Shown piece after piece: positions 54,208 to 63,067 of a stretch of DNA of 64,000 nucleotides. The stretch's first letter is position 1; each line of letters begins with the position of its first letter. The translations under genes were made by a program, and so were the position numbers. Origin of the DNA: Steroidobacter denitrificans (GTDB lineage: Bacteria; Pseudomonadota; Gammaproteobacteria; Steroidobacterales; Steroidobacteraceae); NCBI RefSeq assembly GCF_001579945.1, contig NZ_CP011971.1:3098030-3162029 (forward strand). The letters are read 5' to 3'. Under the pieces are notes generated by a model. It was given only the letters and a program-made list of their open reading frames with translations, ran no database searches and was not told where the DNA came from.

Positions 54208-56994
54208 ATGCTCGTGAACTCTCCCCGCAAGCTCGTCCTCGTCGACGGCTCCGGATATCTGTACCGGGCCTTTCATGCATTGCCGCCCCTGGCGAATTCC
54301 CGCGGCGAACCCACGGGCGCCGTGCTCGGCGTGCTCAACATGTTGCAGAAGCTATGCAAGGAGGAGACACCGGACTTCATCGCGATCGTGTTCGATGCCC
54401 CCGGCCGTACATTCCGCGACAATCTGTTCGATGCCTACAAGGCACAGCGTCCGCCGATGCCCGATGAGTTGCGGACCCAACTGCAGCCGCTGCTTGATTG
54501 CGTGCGGGCCATGGGCCTGCCGCTGCTGCGCGTCGATGGCGTGGAAGCCGACGACGTGATCGGTACGCTGGCACGCCAGGCTGCGGAAGGCGGCATCGAT
54601 GTGCTGATCTCCACCGGTGACAAGGATATCGCACAACTTGTAAACGAACGCATCACCCTGGTGAATACGATGACCGGCTCGCGCCTGGATCGCGCCGGCG
54701 TCAAAGCCAAATTCGACGTGTTTCCCGAGCAGATCGTCGATTACCTGGCCCTGGTAGGGGACACGTCCGACAATATTCCCGGTGTGCCGAAAGTCGGTCC
54801 GAAAACGGCCGCCAAGTGGCTGAACGAATTCGGCACTCTGGACAAAATCATCGAAAACGCCGCGCACATCCCCGGCAAGGTCGGCGAAAGTCTGCGCGCC
54901 AGCCTGCCCATCCTCGATCTATCACGCCGGCTAGCCACCCTCGATTGTGATGTTGCCTTGAGCAACGCTCCCGACACGCTGGTGCGCGGCCCTGCCGACA
55001 ATGAGCAGTTGCACAAACTCTATACGCGGCTGGAACTGCGCACTTTCCTGCGGCAGCTTGCCACGGAGACGGCCGGCACCCAGGCGCTGGATTCGGCGCG
55101 TCGCCAGTCGGCACCGGCAAGCGCAGCACCGGGATCCACGGCAGCGGTTCGGGCAGCCGCAGCCGCGCCGCCGCAGTCTGCTCGGACCCGCGATTATGAG
55201 ACGGTCACTTCGCTGGTCTCGCTGCAGCGCTGGGCTGCCAAATTTGCCGATGCGGAGCTCATGGCATTCGACACCGAAACGACTTCCATCAACTACATGC
55301 AGGCGCGGATCGTCGGCCTGTCCTTCAGCATCGAGCCGGGAATCGCGGCATACGTGCCCATCGCACACGATTATGCCGGTGCGCCGGAGCAGCTGTCGCT
55401 CGCCCAGGTACTGGATGTCCTGCGGCCCATCCTGGAAAGCGAGCGCCCAGCAAAACTCGGCCATCATCTCAAGTACGACGCCCACGTACTGCTGCATGCC
55501 GGCGTGGAATTGCGCGGCATGCGCTACGACTCCATGCTGGAATCCTATGTCTGGAACAGCACCGCGACCCGGCACGACATGGACTCCGTCGCCCGCAAGT
55601 ATCTGGACATGGACACGATACGCTACGAGGAGGTGGCCGGAAAAGGCGCGAAGCAGATTCCCTTCAATCAGGTCGCGGTCGACGTGGCATCCACCTATGC
55701 GGCCGAGGATGCCGACGTCACGCTGCAGCTGCACCAGACTTTATGGCCGAAGATCCAGAGCGTGCCGGCGCTGCAATCGCTCTACGAACAGATCGAGCAG
55801 CCGCTGGTGCCGGTGCTGTTGCGCATGGAACGGACGGGAGTATTGATCGATGGCGAACTGCTGCGCCGCCAGGGCGTGGAAATCACGCAACGCCTGCGCG
55901 AGCTGGAATCGCAGGCACACGCAGCTGCCGGCGGCCCGTTCACGCTGGAATCGCCGAAACAGCTGCAGGAGATACTGTTCGGCAAACTCGGACTGCCGGT
56001 CATGCGCAAGACGCCGACCGGCCAGCCGTCCACTGCCGAGGACGTCCTGGAAGAACTCGCCGCCGACTACGCCTTGCCGCGCCTGATCCTGGAGTTTCGC
56101 GGCTTTGCAAAGCTCAAGTCCACTTATATCGATAAGCTGCCCCAGCAAATCGATCCAGTCACCGGGCGTGTGCATACCAGCTATCACCAGGCCGTCGCCG
56201 CCACCGGGCGACTCTCCTCGAGCGATCCGAACCTGCAAAACATCCCGATTCGCACCCCGGAGGGACGACGCATCCGGCAGGCATTCGTCGCACGTCCAGG
56301 CTGGTGTATCGTAGCGGCCGATTATTCACAGATCGAATTGCGCATCATGGCGCATCTATCCGCCGATGCCGGCCTGCTGGATGCCTTCGCGCAGGATCGC
56401 GACATTCATCAAGCGACTGCTGCGGAAATCTTCGGCACGCCGCTCGAGGATGTGACCGGCGCGCAGCGCCGCTCGGCGAAAGCCATCAACTTCGGCCTGA
56501 TCTACGGCATGTCGGCCTTTGGCCTCGCCAGCCGCCTGGGCATCGATCGCGGCCAGGCGCAGCGCTATGTGGAGCTGTATTTTCAACGCTATCCTGGCGT
56601 GCGCCGCTACATGGACGAAACCCGCCAGATCGCCCGTGAACGCGGCTATGTCGAAACCGTGTGGGGCCGCCGCCTGTATCTCAACGAAATCCGCTCCAGG
56701 AACAGCGCCGTTCGCCAGGGCGCCGAGCGAGCCGCCATCAATGCACCCATGCAAGGCACGGCCGCCGATATCATCAAGCGAGCCATGATCGATGTGGATC
56801 GCTGGTTGAACGATTCACGCCTGGAGGCTCGCTTGCTCATGCAGGTACATGACGAACTGGTCTTCGAAGTGCGCCTCGATCTCGCCGAGGAACTGATTGC
56901 ACACGCGCGCGAGCTCATGTCGGGTGCGGCGCAGCTGAAAGTACCGCTGAAGGTCGACGTCGGCCAGGGAGCAAACTGGGACCAGGCGCACTGA
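54208..56994 (+). CDS. polA: DNA polymerase I
   Basis: A 928-residue three-domain polymerase: 5'-3' flap exonuclease (about 1-290; LVDGSGYLYRAFHAL, GVEADDVIGTLA), 3'-5' exonuclease (about 325-515, with the catalytic pair in FDTETTS, so proofreading should be active), and the polymerase domain (IVAADYSQIELRIMAHLS, KAINFGLIYGMSAFGLA, VHDELVFEV). The roles are Okazaki fragment processing and repair. The Ala-rich linker before the exonuclease is longer than in E. coli. Confidence 0.97.
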   Translation: MLVNSPRKLVLVDGSGYLYRAFHALPPLANSRGEPTGAVLGVLNMLQKLCKEETPDFIAIVFDAPGRTFRDNLFDAYKAQRPPMPDELRTQLQPLLDCVRAMGLPLLRVDGVEADDVIGTLARQAAEGGIDVLISTGDKDIAQLVNERITLVNTMTGSRLDRAGVKAKFDVFPEQIVDYLALVGDTSDNIPGVPKVGPKTAAKWLNEFGTLDKIIENAAHIPGKVGESLRASLPILDLSRRLATLDCDVALSNAPDTLVRGPADNEQLHKLYTRLELRTFLRQLATETAGTQALDSARRQSAPASAAPGSTAAVRAAAAAPPQSARTRDYETVTSLVSLQRWAAKFADAELMAFDTETTSINYMQARIVGLSFSIEPGIAAYVPIAHDYAGAPEQLSLAQVLDVLRPILESERPAKLGHHLKYDAHVLLHAGVELRGMRYDSMLESYVWNSTATRHDMDSVARKYLDMDTIRYEEVAGKGAKQIPFNQVAVDVASTYAAEDADVTLQLHQTLWPKIQSVPALQSLYEQIEQPLVPVLLRMERTGVLIDGELLRRQGVEITQRLRELESQAHAAAGGPFTLESPKQLQEILFGKLGLPVMRKTPTGQPSTAEDVLEELAADYALPRLILEFRGFAKLKSTYIDKLPQQIDPVTGRVHTSYHQAVAATGRLSSSDPNLQNIPIRTPEGRRIRQAFVARPGWCIVAADYSQIELRIMAHLSADAGLLDAFAQDRDIHQATAAEIFGTPLEDVTGAQRRSAKAINFGLIYGMSAFGLASRLGIDRGQAQRYVELYFQRYPGVRRYMDETRQIARERGYVETVWGRRLYLNEIRSRNSAVRQGAERAAINAPMQGTAADIIKRAMIDVDRWLNDSRLEARLLMQVHDELVFEVRLDLAEELIAHARELMSGAAQLKVPLKVDVGQGANWDQAH

Positions 56995-57020
56995 GTCTTC
57001 CGGCGGCAATGTCAAATACC

Positions 57021-57338
57021 CTATGACAGATCGTCCTCGCCGACCGTGCCGCCCTCCCCCTCCCAGCGATTGATCGCCTGAACTTCCCGACGATTGAACT
57101 TCAGTCTGACTCCGGCTCCGCCGCCGTTTTCGGCAATGAACACCACCCCGGCTTCTTCCAGTGCGGTTCGTATCCGGCTTCTGGTGTCACTGTCCGGCCC
57201 GTGAAACCGGGCTTCGAAGTCGACGATCGTCCGCAAGCCGATGCCGGACGCCTGCGACAACTGTTCGGCCGACCATTCGATCAACGCTCGACCCGCACGG
57301 CACTGAGCTGCGGTCAGCACGGACCAGGGATTCGACAT
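57021..57338 (-). CDS. small XRE-family HTH regulator
   Basis: A 105-residue DNA-binding protein. LTAAQCRAGRALIEWSAEQLSQASGIGLRTIVDFEARFHGPDSDTRSRIRTALEEAGVVFI is a one-domain XRE helix-turn-helix type common in proteobacteria. The frame is open to 57458, but ATG 57338 has GGGAG about eight bases before it and starts at the conserved region. A nested palindrome lies 29 bases upstream and may be its own operator. It sits between polA and the small-RNA locus, convergent with polA. Confidence 0.78.
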   Translation of the reverse strand: MSNPWSVLTAAQCRAGRALIEWSAEQLSQASGIGLRTIVDFEARFHGPDSDTRSRIRTALEEAGVVFIAENGGGAGVRLKFNRREVQAINRWEGEGGTVGEDDLS

Positions 57339-57360
57339 GCAAATCTCCCTCGAATCGACT

Positions 57361-57403
57361 ACGGCAAATATCTCAAGATATTCACTCGATATCCACTTGC
57401 CGT
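57361..57403. promoter_or_regulatory. nested inverted repeat upstream of the XRE gene
   Basis: Inner arms AATATCT (57367-57373) and AGATATT (57376-57382) are perfect around CA. Outer arms ACGGCAA (57361-57367) and TTGCCGT (57397-57403) are also exact. The inner element begins 29 bases before the XRE start codon, a usual place for an autoregulatory operator. Confidence 0.5.
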
Positions 57404-57579
57404 CACCGCGCGGGTCTGTAGGGGATTTACCACGGCCTGAAATGTTGCTTTCAAACAACTATTATATCCCTAAAGCCTGTACGAAGGTGTTTTCGACAGC
57501 TTGATGCGTCGCATATAAACATCTGAGATAAGCGACTGAAAACATGAAATTTTCTTCATGTCTTCAGCTTCTATTCGCG

Positions 57580-57606
57580 GAACTTTGGCGCACCAGGAAC
57601 GTCTGA
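57580..57606 (+). promoter_or_regulatory. sigma-E/AlgU-type promoter of the small RNA
   Basis: GAACTT (57580-57585), a 16-base spacer and TCTGA (57602-57606) match the extracytoplasmic-stress sigma consensus GAACTT-N16/17-TCTGA. The start would fall near 57612, right before the first hairpin of the RNA. Confidence 0.7.
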
Positions 57607-57611
57607 ACTAT

Positions 57612-57726
57612 TGAGCGTCGGCCAGGACGCTTTCGCCTGCTGACCTCCCTGAGCAGGCGACTAGCCCGGTCCATCCCCATGCCGGGTGATACTGTCCCGG
57701 TGGCCGCATGGCCACCGGGTTTTTTT
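57612..57726 (+). ncRNA. candidate envelope-stress small RNA (ErsA/Spot 42-like position)
   Basis: About 115 bases with four successive hairpins: AGCGTC/GACGCT (57614-57631), TCGCCTGCT/AGCAGGCGA (57633-57660), CCCGG/CCGGG (57665-57686) and the terminator (57696-57726). The loop of hairpin 2 contains CCTCCC, complementary to a Shine-Dalgarno sequence, and hairpin 3 exposes CCCC. The locus polA-RNA-engB is where E. coli Spot 42 and Pseudomonas ErsA lie, and ErsA is transcribed by AlgU. No open frame fits. The exact 5' end is inferred. Confidence 0.75.
57696..57726 (+). terminator. Rho-independent terminator of the small RNA
   Basis: CCCGGTGGCC and GGCCACCGGG form a perfect 10-bp GC-rich stem with a GCAT loop, followed by seven T. 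On the plus strand this is a textbook terminator. On the minus strand no T-run follows, so it does not serve engB. Confidence 0.93.
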
Positions 57727-57753
57727 CATGTTCAAGATTCTGTTTCACCGGGC

Positions 57754-58374
57754 TCATTCACTGGGCTCAGCCGAGCCTCCGCCCCGTTTTCCGGCCAGCA
57801 TGGCCAGCACGGCGTGGCGCGCCTCGTCCACACCTATCCTGTTCACTGCCGAAAACAGCTGCGCGGAAGCCGTTTCACCTACCTGCGCCCTGACATCTTT
57901 CAGGACGCTCAGACCCGCCCCTCGGCTGAGCTTGTCCGCCTTGGTAATCAGCAGATGGACAGACAGGGAATGCGCCCGTGCCCATTCGATCATCCGACAA
58001 TCGAAGTCCGTCATCGGCCGGCGCACATCCATGACGATGACCAGGCCGACCAGCGAACTGCGGGCTTCGACGTAGCGCGTCAGCAGTTCCTGCCAATGCC
58101 GACGCATTTGTTCCGGAACCTTGGCGTAGCCGTAGCCGGGAAGGTCGGCCAGGCGTCTTCGGCCGTCCTCCAGTCCGAAAAAATTGATCAACTGGGTGCG
58201 CCCCGGTGTCTTGCTGGTGCGGGCCAGGTCCCGGCGTCCGGCGATCACATTCAAGGCGCTGGATTTGCCCGCGTTGGAACGGCCCGCGAATGCGACCTCC
58301 GTTCCTTCATCGGGCGGAAATTGCCGCGGCTGCCAGGCGCTGGTCAGGAATGTGGGAGCGGGGAATCGGGCCAT
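57754..58374 (-). CDS. engB: ribosome biogenesis GTPase EngB (YsxC/YihA)
   Basis: A 206-residue TRAFAC GTPase needed for 50S assembly. It has G1 GRSNAGKSS, a G2 Thr in [12 protein letters not shown]3 [11 protein letters not shown]4 TKADKL and the start [23 protein letters not shown]. Length fits the family. It converges on the small-RNA gene; its stop is 27 bases past the RNA terminator. Confidence 0.95.
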   Translation of the reverse strand: MARFPAPTFLTSAWQPRQFPPDEGTEVAFAGRSNAGKSSALNVIAGRRDLARTSKTPGRTQLINFFGLEDGRRRLADLPGYGYAKVPEQMRRHWQELLTRYVEARSSLVGLVIVMDVRRPMTDFDCRMIEWARAHSLSVHLLITKADKLSRGAGLSVLKDVRAQVGETASAQLFSAVNRIGVDEARHAVLAMLAGKRGGGSAEPSE

Positions 58375-58572
58375 GGGATCCGAGCGTAGCAGAGCTCAAG
58401 CCGAAACGGCGCACCGGGTTTCGTCAGAGGCCGGCTTCGCGTGTACAATTCCGCGCCTTTGCGCTTGCTGCAAGCCACGCCGGCACCCGGACGGGGCTGT
58501 CGGCACGCAAACCGGATGATCCGGCTGGGCGGGGAGCAGGCCCCGAATACGTGGACCTTGGAGAATGAATCA

Positions 58573-59193
58573 ATGAAGCTTGCGTCGATCGTTGCGATTT
58601 TTGGCCTGGCTCTGCCGCTGGGTTTAGGCACCGCCGCCGCACTGGCCGAGGGGAATGCCGAAAACGGCCAGGCTCTGTCCATCACCTGTTCTGCTTGCCA
58701 TGGGATGGATGGCAACAGCATCGCCAATCCCGACTGGCCATCTCTTGCCGGGCAGCACCCCGAATACATCCTGCGCCAACTGCAGCACTTCAAGTCCGGC
58801 GAGCGCCAGGATCCTTTGATGAGTCCCATGGTCATACCCCTGAGTGACCAGGACATGGCCGATCTGGCAGCCTATTTTGCCGCACAGAAACGGGTAGGAC
58901 TGGAAGCCGATCCCGACCAGGTCGATCTCGGGCAGCGCCTGTACCGCGGCGGAGACGCGGACGCCGGCATCGCCGCCTGCGCCGCCTGTCACGGTCCCGG
59001 CGGCAAAGGCAATCCGATGGCGCTGTACCCCGCTCTGCAAGGACAGCATGCGGCCTACATCGAGATCCAGCTCAAGGCTTATCGCTCCGGTGCCCGCCAG
59101 ACGGATCCGAACCGGATGATGCGCGACATCGCAAGTTCACTGTCGGACGAGCAGATTGCCGCCGTGGCCTCCTACGTCCAGGGCCTGCGCTGA
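58573..59193 (+). CDS. dihaem cytochrome c4
   Basis: A 206-residue periplasmic protein with a signal peptide (ending ALAEG) and two haem sites, CSACH and CAACH, in two similar domains (GMDGNSIANPDWPSLAGQHPEYILRQLQHFKSGER and GPGGKGNPMALYPALQGQHAAYIEIQLKAYRSGAR). Methionines in each half can serve as axial ligands. It carries electrons to terminal oxidases. GGAGA before ATG 58573 fixes the start. A possible -10 TACAAT lies at 58444-58449. cc4 next to engB and dsbA repeats the Pseudomonas gene order. Confidence 0.93.
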   Translation: MKLASIVAIFGLALPLGLGTAAALAEGNAENGQALSITCSACHGMDGNSIANPDWPSLAGQHPEYILRQLQHFKSGERQDPLMSPMVIPLSDQDMADLAAYFAAQKRVGLEADPDQVDLGQRLYRGGDADAGIAACAACHGPGGKGNPMALYPALQGQHAAYIEIQLKAYRSGARQTDPNRMMRDIASSLSDEQIAAVASYVQGLR

Positions 59194-59286
59194 TGCTGCA
59201 TGCCGGCGCCGTCTCTGGATGGTCCGGGGAGCTCCTGGAAGCGGCCGTCCACAGGTAATGTGCCCTATTCCGAAAGGTACTCCTGC

Positions 59287-60189
59287 ATGAACAAGTTCCA
59301 CCTCAAGGCGCCGTTCCTCCTGGCTGCACTCTTTGCGCTGGCCGCCTTTTCCGCCTGCGGCAAACAGGCGGCACCCGCACCGGGCGAACCGGCCGTCGAG
59401 GCCGTCGCCACCGAGCCTGTCGCCACCGTGCAGAACGAGACGGCTGCAGCGGCCACCCGGGAGGCAGGCGAGATTTCCGCCGAAACAACTGCGGCCCCTG
59501 ACGAAGCCATCGATACCCAGGCCGCCGGCGTGACGGAAGCTGCGCCGCCTACGGAACTAAAGCCCGCCTCGGTACAGCCGTCGGTGCGGCTTACCGCCCG
59601 GGCACCCGCTCCCCCCGTCTCAGCGCGCTTCAAGGAAGGAAGAAATTATCAGAAACTGGTGCCGGCACAGCCGACAAGCGTGAATCCAGGCCAGATCGAA
59701 GTCATCGAAGTGTTCTGGTACGGCTGCGGACACTGCTTCGCGCTCGATCCGGGCATCGAATCATGGCGCGGTAATGACAAGGCGCCCTATGTCCAGTTCT
59801 TGCGCCTGCCGGCCATGTGGAACGACATGACGCGCCTGCATGCTCGGTTGTTCTATACCGCCGAGGCGCTTGGCAAACTCGAGGAAATGCATACCCAGAT
59901 CTTCCGCGAAATACATGTCCGTGCAAATCCACTGAATTCAACCGAGCAGATCAGCGAGTTGTTCCAGCGTCACGGCATCAGCGCCGAAGAATTCAACAAA
60001 ACATTTTCATCCTTCGCGGTGGAATCCAAGCTGCAGCGCGCCGACCTGCTGAATCGGCGTTATCGAGTGCAATCCGTGCCCATGTTCGTCGTGAATGGCA
60101 AGTACACCACCGACGTTTCCGGCGCCGGTAATGAACAGCAGCTGTTTCAACTGCTCGACGAACTGGCGGCGCACGAACACGGCGGCTGA
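59287..60189 (+). CDS. dsbA: DsbA-family thiol:disulphide protein, probably lipidated, CGHC active site
   Basis: A 300-residue protein. A signal segment (LLAALFALAAFSAC) ends in a likely lipobox. A ~95-residue Ala/Pro/Glu-rich linker then leads to a DsbA domain (EVIEVFWYGCGHCFALDPGIESW). The active site is CGHC rather than the CPHC of E. coli DsbA, and the Val-cis-Pro loop (SVPMFVVNG) is normal. It oxidises cysteines of exported proteins. The family and gene order support DsbA; membrane tethering is inferred. Confidence 0.9.
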   Translation: MNKFHLKAPFLLAALFALAAFSACGKQAAPAPGEPAVEAVATEPVATVQNETAAAATREAGEISAETTAAPDEAIDTQAAGVTEAAPPTELKPASVQPSVRLTARAPAPPVSARFKEGRNYQKLVPAQPTSVNPGQIEVIEVFWYGCGHCFALDPGIESWRGNDKAPYVQFLRLPAMWNDMTRLHARLFYTAEALGKLEEMHTQIFREIHVRANPLNSTEQISELFQRHGISAEEFNKTFSSFAVESKLQRADLLNRRYRVQSVPMFVVNGKYTTDVSGAGNEQQLFQLLDELAAHEHGG

Positions 60190-60257
60190 ACCCGGACAAT
60201 CTCCCGGTACGCCCTGGATCCGGCCCTCACCGGCTCGCCGATGCTGAAGGTAAGGCC

Positions 60258-61235
60258 ATGCTGAGTGTCTTCGTCGCACAGGCGCACGGGCTTGCGCGCG
60301 TGGAGCCGGAAAAGCTCGCATCGATTCAGCCCAACGCCATCTGGGTCGATCTGCTCGAAGGAACACCGGAGGAAGAGCGCCTGGTCGAGTCCGCCTTCGG
60401 CATCAAGGTGCCCACACGTGAGGAAATGAAGGAGATCGAGGCTTCCAACCGGCTGTACGAAGATAATGGGGCGCTCTACATGACCGCCACTATCGCTGCG
60501 CGACTCGATACCGATCGTCCAGTCAGTGTCGCCGTGACCTTCATCCTGGTGGGACAGCATCTGGTCACCAGCCGATATCTCGACACCAAGTCCTTTCAGC
60601 AATTCATCGCCTACGCGCAGAGGCATCCTGCCGCCTGCCAAAGTCCGCTGGCAATCCTGGCCGGAATCATGGAGGCGTTCACGGAGCGCATTGCCGACCT
60701 GCTGGAACGTGTCGGTCTGGATCTGGACACTCTGTCCGGCAGCATCTTCGCGCGCAACGGCAACCGCACGCCCAACAGCCGCAACCTGCGCGCCATGATC
60801 GAAAATATCGGGTTCAGTGGCGAACTCAATTCGAAGGCCAGGGAAAGCCTGGTCAGCCTGGGACGGCTGCTCATGTTCGTGCAACAATCCGGAAATTCCG
60901 GTATCAGAGGCGAATTGCGCGATCGTTTTCGTTCCATCAGTCGTGACGTGATTTCTCTGTCGGATCACGCGACGTTTCTGGGCGGCAAGGTATCCTTTCT
61001 GCTCGAGGCGACGCTGGGGCTCATCAGTGTGGAGCAGAACAACATCATCAAGATATTCTCGGTTGCCGCAGTTCTTTTCTTGCCGCCGACATTGATTGCC
61101 AGTATCTACGGCATGAACTTCAATCTGTTGCCCGATCTGCCCGGAGAGTACGGCAACTTTGCTTTTTCCATCGGCTTGATGGTTGCGTCGATGGGCATTA
61201 CATACGCGCTCTTCAAGCGCAAAGGATGGCTTTGA
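60258..61235 (+). CDS. corA: CorA-family magnesium/cobalt transporter
   Basis: A 325-residue channel: large cytosolic N-terminal domain, long stalk helix, and two C-terminal membrane helices with the YGMNF selectivity motif (IASIYGMNFNLLPDLPGEYG), ending in a basic KRKGWL tail. It forms pentamers for Mg2+ uptake. The stop overlaps the next start (TGATG), so the NYN gene is co-translated. Confidence 0.94.
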   Translation: MLSVFVAQAHGLARVEPEKLASIQPNAIWVDLLEGTPEEERLVESAFGIKVPTREEMKEIEASNRLYEDNGALYMTATIAARLDTDRPVSVAVTFILVGQHLVTSRYLDTKSFQQFIAYAQRHPAACQSPLAILAGIMEAFTERIADLLERVGLDLDTLSGSIFARNGNRTPNSRNLRAMIENIGFSGELNSKARESLVSLGRLLMFVQQSGNSGIRGELRDRFRSISRDVISLSDHATFLGGKVSFLLEATLGLISVEQNNIIKIFSVAAVLFLPPTLIASIYGMNFNLLPDLPGEYGNFAFSIGLMVASMGITYALFKRKGWL

Positions 61236-62065
61236 TGGCTCACGCTATAGTCAGCATGGCCTTGTTCTGCGATTTCGAAAATATCGCCCTGGGCGTACGC
61301 GATGCAAAGTATGCGAAATTCGATATTGCCCGGGTACTTGAACGTCTGCTGCTCAAGGGCAGCATTGTCGTGAAAAAAGCGTATTGCGACTGGGATCGCT
61401 ACAAGGAATTCAAAGGGCCGATGCATGAGGCCGCTTTCGAATTGATCGAAATTCCCCATGTACGCATGTCGGGCAAGAATTCTGCTGATATCCGCCTGGT
61501 CGTGGATGCGCTGGATCTGTGCTATACCAAGTCGCACGTGGATACATTCGTGATCATCAGCGGCGATTCGGATTTCTCGCCGCTGGTCAGCAAACTACGG
61601 GAGAATAACAAGACGGTCATCGGCGTGGGCGTGAAAAGTTCGACCTCGGATCTGTTGATGGCCAATTGCGACGAGTTCATTTATTACGACGACCTGGTGC
61701 GCCAGGAGGAGAAAAAGAAGCAGCGCGCCAGGCGCAAGCCGGCGGCGGCCAAGACGGCGCCCGATGCCGCCAAAGAGAGACCGAAGGTCGAGCAGCACGA
61801 GGAAGATCGCAAACAGCAGGCGTTCGACCTGGTGGTGGACACGATCGAAGCGCTCGCCGAGGAGCGTGATCAGGACGAGAAAATCTGGGGATCGATGGTG
61901 AAACAGACGCTCAAGCGCAGAAATCCCGGCTTCAACGAAAGTTATTACGGCTTCCGCAGTTTCGGTGACCTGCTCGAAGAAGCCGAGCACCGCAAGCTCC
62001 TGTCGCTGGAATCCGATCAAAAATCAGGCGGCTACATCATCAGGCGCCTGGCCCACGCGGATTGA
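61235..62065 (+). CDS. NYN-domain putative ribonuclease with C-terminal LOTUS (OST-HTH) domain
   Basis: A 276-residue protein. The N-terminal NYN/PIN-like domain has the acidic residues FCDFENIALG, SADIRLVVDAL and SGDSDFSPLVSKLRE, which form a Mg2+ nuclease site. A basic, charged linker leads to a C-terminal OST-HTH domain (KRRNPGFNESYYGFRSFGDLLEEAE), an RNA-binding fold. It is probably an RNase acting on folded RNA; the target is unknown. ATG 61235 overlaps the corA stop, with AAAGGA upstream. ATG 61226 and ATG 61256 are also in frame. Confidence 0.87.
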   Translation: MAHAIVSMALFCDFENIALGVRDAKYAKFDIARVLERLLLKGSIVVKKAYCDWDRYKEFKGPMHEAAFELIEIPHVRMSGKNSADIRLVVDALDLCYTKSHVDTFVIISGDSDFSPLVSKLRENNKTVIGVGVKSSTSDLLMANCDEFIYYDDLVRQEEKKKQRARRKPAAAKTAPDAAKERPKVEQHEEDRKQQAFDLVVDTIEALAEERDQDEKIWGSMVKQTLKRRNPGFNESYYGFRSFGDLLEEAEHRKLLSLESDQKSGGYIIRRLAHAD

Positions 62066-62096
62066 TACCGCTGTTTGCGAAATCCACTGCTGAAGA

Positions 62097-62567
62097 TCAG
62101 ATGGCTGCCTTCGCGGAAAATCGCCAACGTTCTGCAGCCGCACGCCCCGTCGCATAATAGAGTTCCAAGCGCCGTACACCCTTGATTCGGCGGGTCGAGC
62201 GGCGCACTTCCCGCATCAGTCGCAGCAACAGCTGTTCACCGGCCCGTGAGCCGCCGCTGGCGAATTCCGCGGCGATACTAAGATGCATGACGATGACATG
62301 TCCGATGTCCTGCCATGCGTAGACCGCCACACCGATCGGCCGACCCGTATGATCAACCGCAAAGAGCGATTGCACATCGCGCATATTGTGCATGCCGATA
62401 CGCAACCGGTTACGATCGGCGACGATCTCCGGCGCACCGAATCTTTCGATAGCATCCGCGATACAGGTGCTCACACGCTGCTGGCACCGGTTGAAGAACA
62501 TCAAGGATTCGAGCGCGCCGCGCTGCGTGTCGGACACATGAGATTCGAATGTTATTGTCTGGCTCAT
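62097..62567 (-). CDS. GNAT-like acyltransferase of unknown substrate
   Basis: A 156-residue protein. The pattern SLFAVDHTGRPIGVAVYAWQDIGHVIVMHLSIAAEF ... GEQLLLRLMREVRRSTRRIKGVRRLELYYATGR looks like GNAT strands 2-4 and the acetyl-CoA helix, though the usual Q/RxxGxG/A loop is altered (SGGSRAGEQ). The frame is open to 62708; ATG 62567 starts the protein-like part, and ATG 62648 is possible. It converges with the NYN gene (31 bases). Confidence 0.6.
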   Translation of the reverse strand: MSQTITFESHVSDTQRGALESLMFFNRCQQRVSTCIADAIERFGAPEIVADRNRLRIGMHNMRDVQSLFAVDHTGRPIGVAVYAWQDIGHVIVMHLSIAAEFASGGSRAGEQLLLRLMREVRRSTRRIKGVRRLELYYATGRAAAERWRFSAKAAI

Positions 62568-63067
62568 GAACTCGTACCGCCGACGAAGTCCGTTCCGCTC
62601 CTCATCATGAGCGGCGCCGGACAGCTTGTCGAGGCTGTCGAAAACCATCGGGCAAGCCACCACAAATGACCCGGACGCCCCAAAAGACAGTATGTAAAAA
62701 CACCACAAAATACCGCCGTCGAGTGACCGGAAATTTCAATTTCCAGCAAGGCCCTGGAGCAAAACATGATCCGGATGTCGCAGCCAGGTCACAGTCTGAC
62801 GCTATGAATCGCTTACGGATGCCGTTGCGGAACTAAAACGCTCCATTCTGCTTTTCGAGGGGTTTTGTGCCCGCAATGCGTAAAAGTATGAACCGGCGCA
62901 CGGTCCGCCGGCTTCAAAAGCGCGAATAGGTTCAAGCTTATACGGAGATCTTATTGTCATATATGCAAAATGGCGCGGCGACCCATTTGAAAGGCCGCTG
63001 AATGGCGAACACCGGTCTTGGGCATGGGAGCGGCTTGGCCGCGGCCTGCGAAACGAGGGGAAGATTC
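62568..63067. other. long intergenic region with inverted repeats
   Basis: 500 bases without a supported gene. GGAAAT-TTCA-ATTTCC (62729-62744) is a perfect 6-4-6 inverted repeat and a possible operator between the divergent flanking genes. CCGGCG/CGCCGG (62893-62911) forms a hairpin without a T-run. The final part before 63068 holds a good GAGGGG ribosome site. Confidence 0.45.

Noticed and set aside
62893-62911. Hairpin as a terminator
   Set aside because: No T-run follows and no gene ends nearby on either strand.
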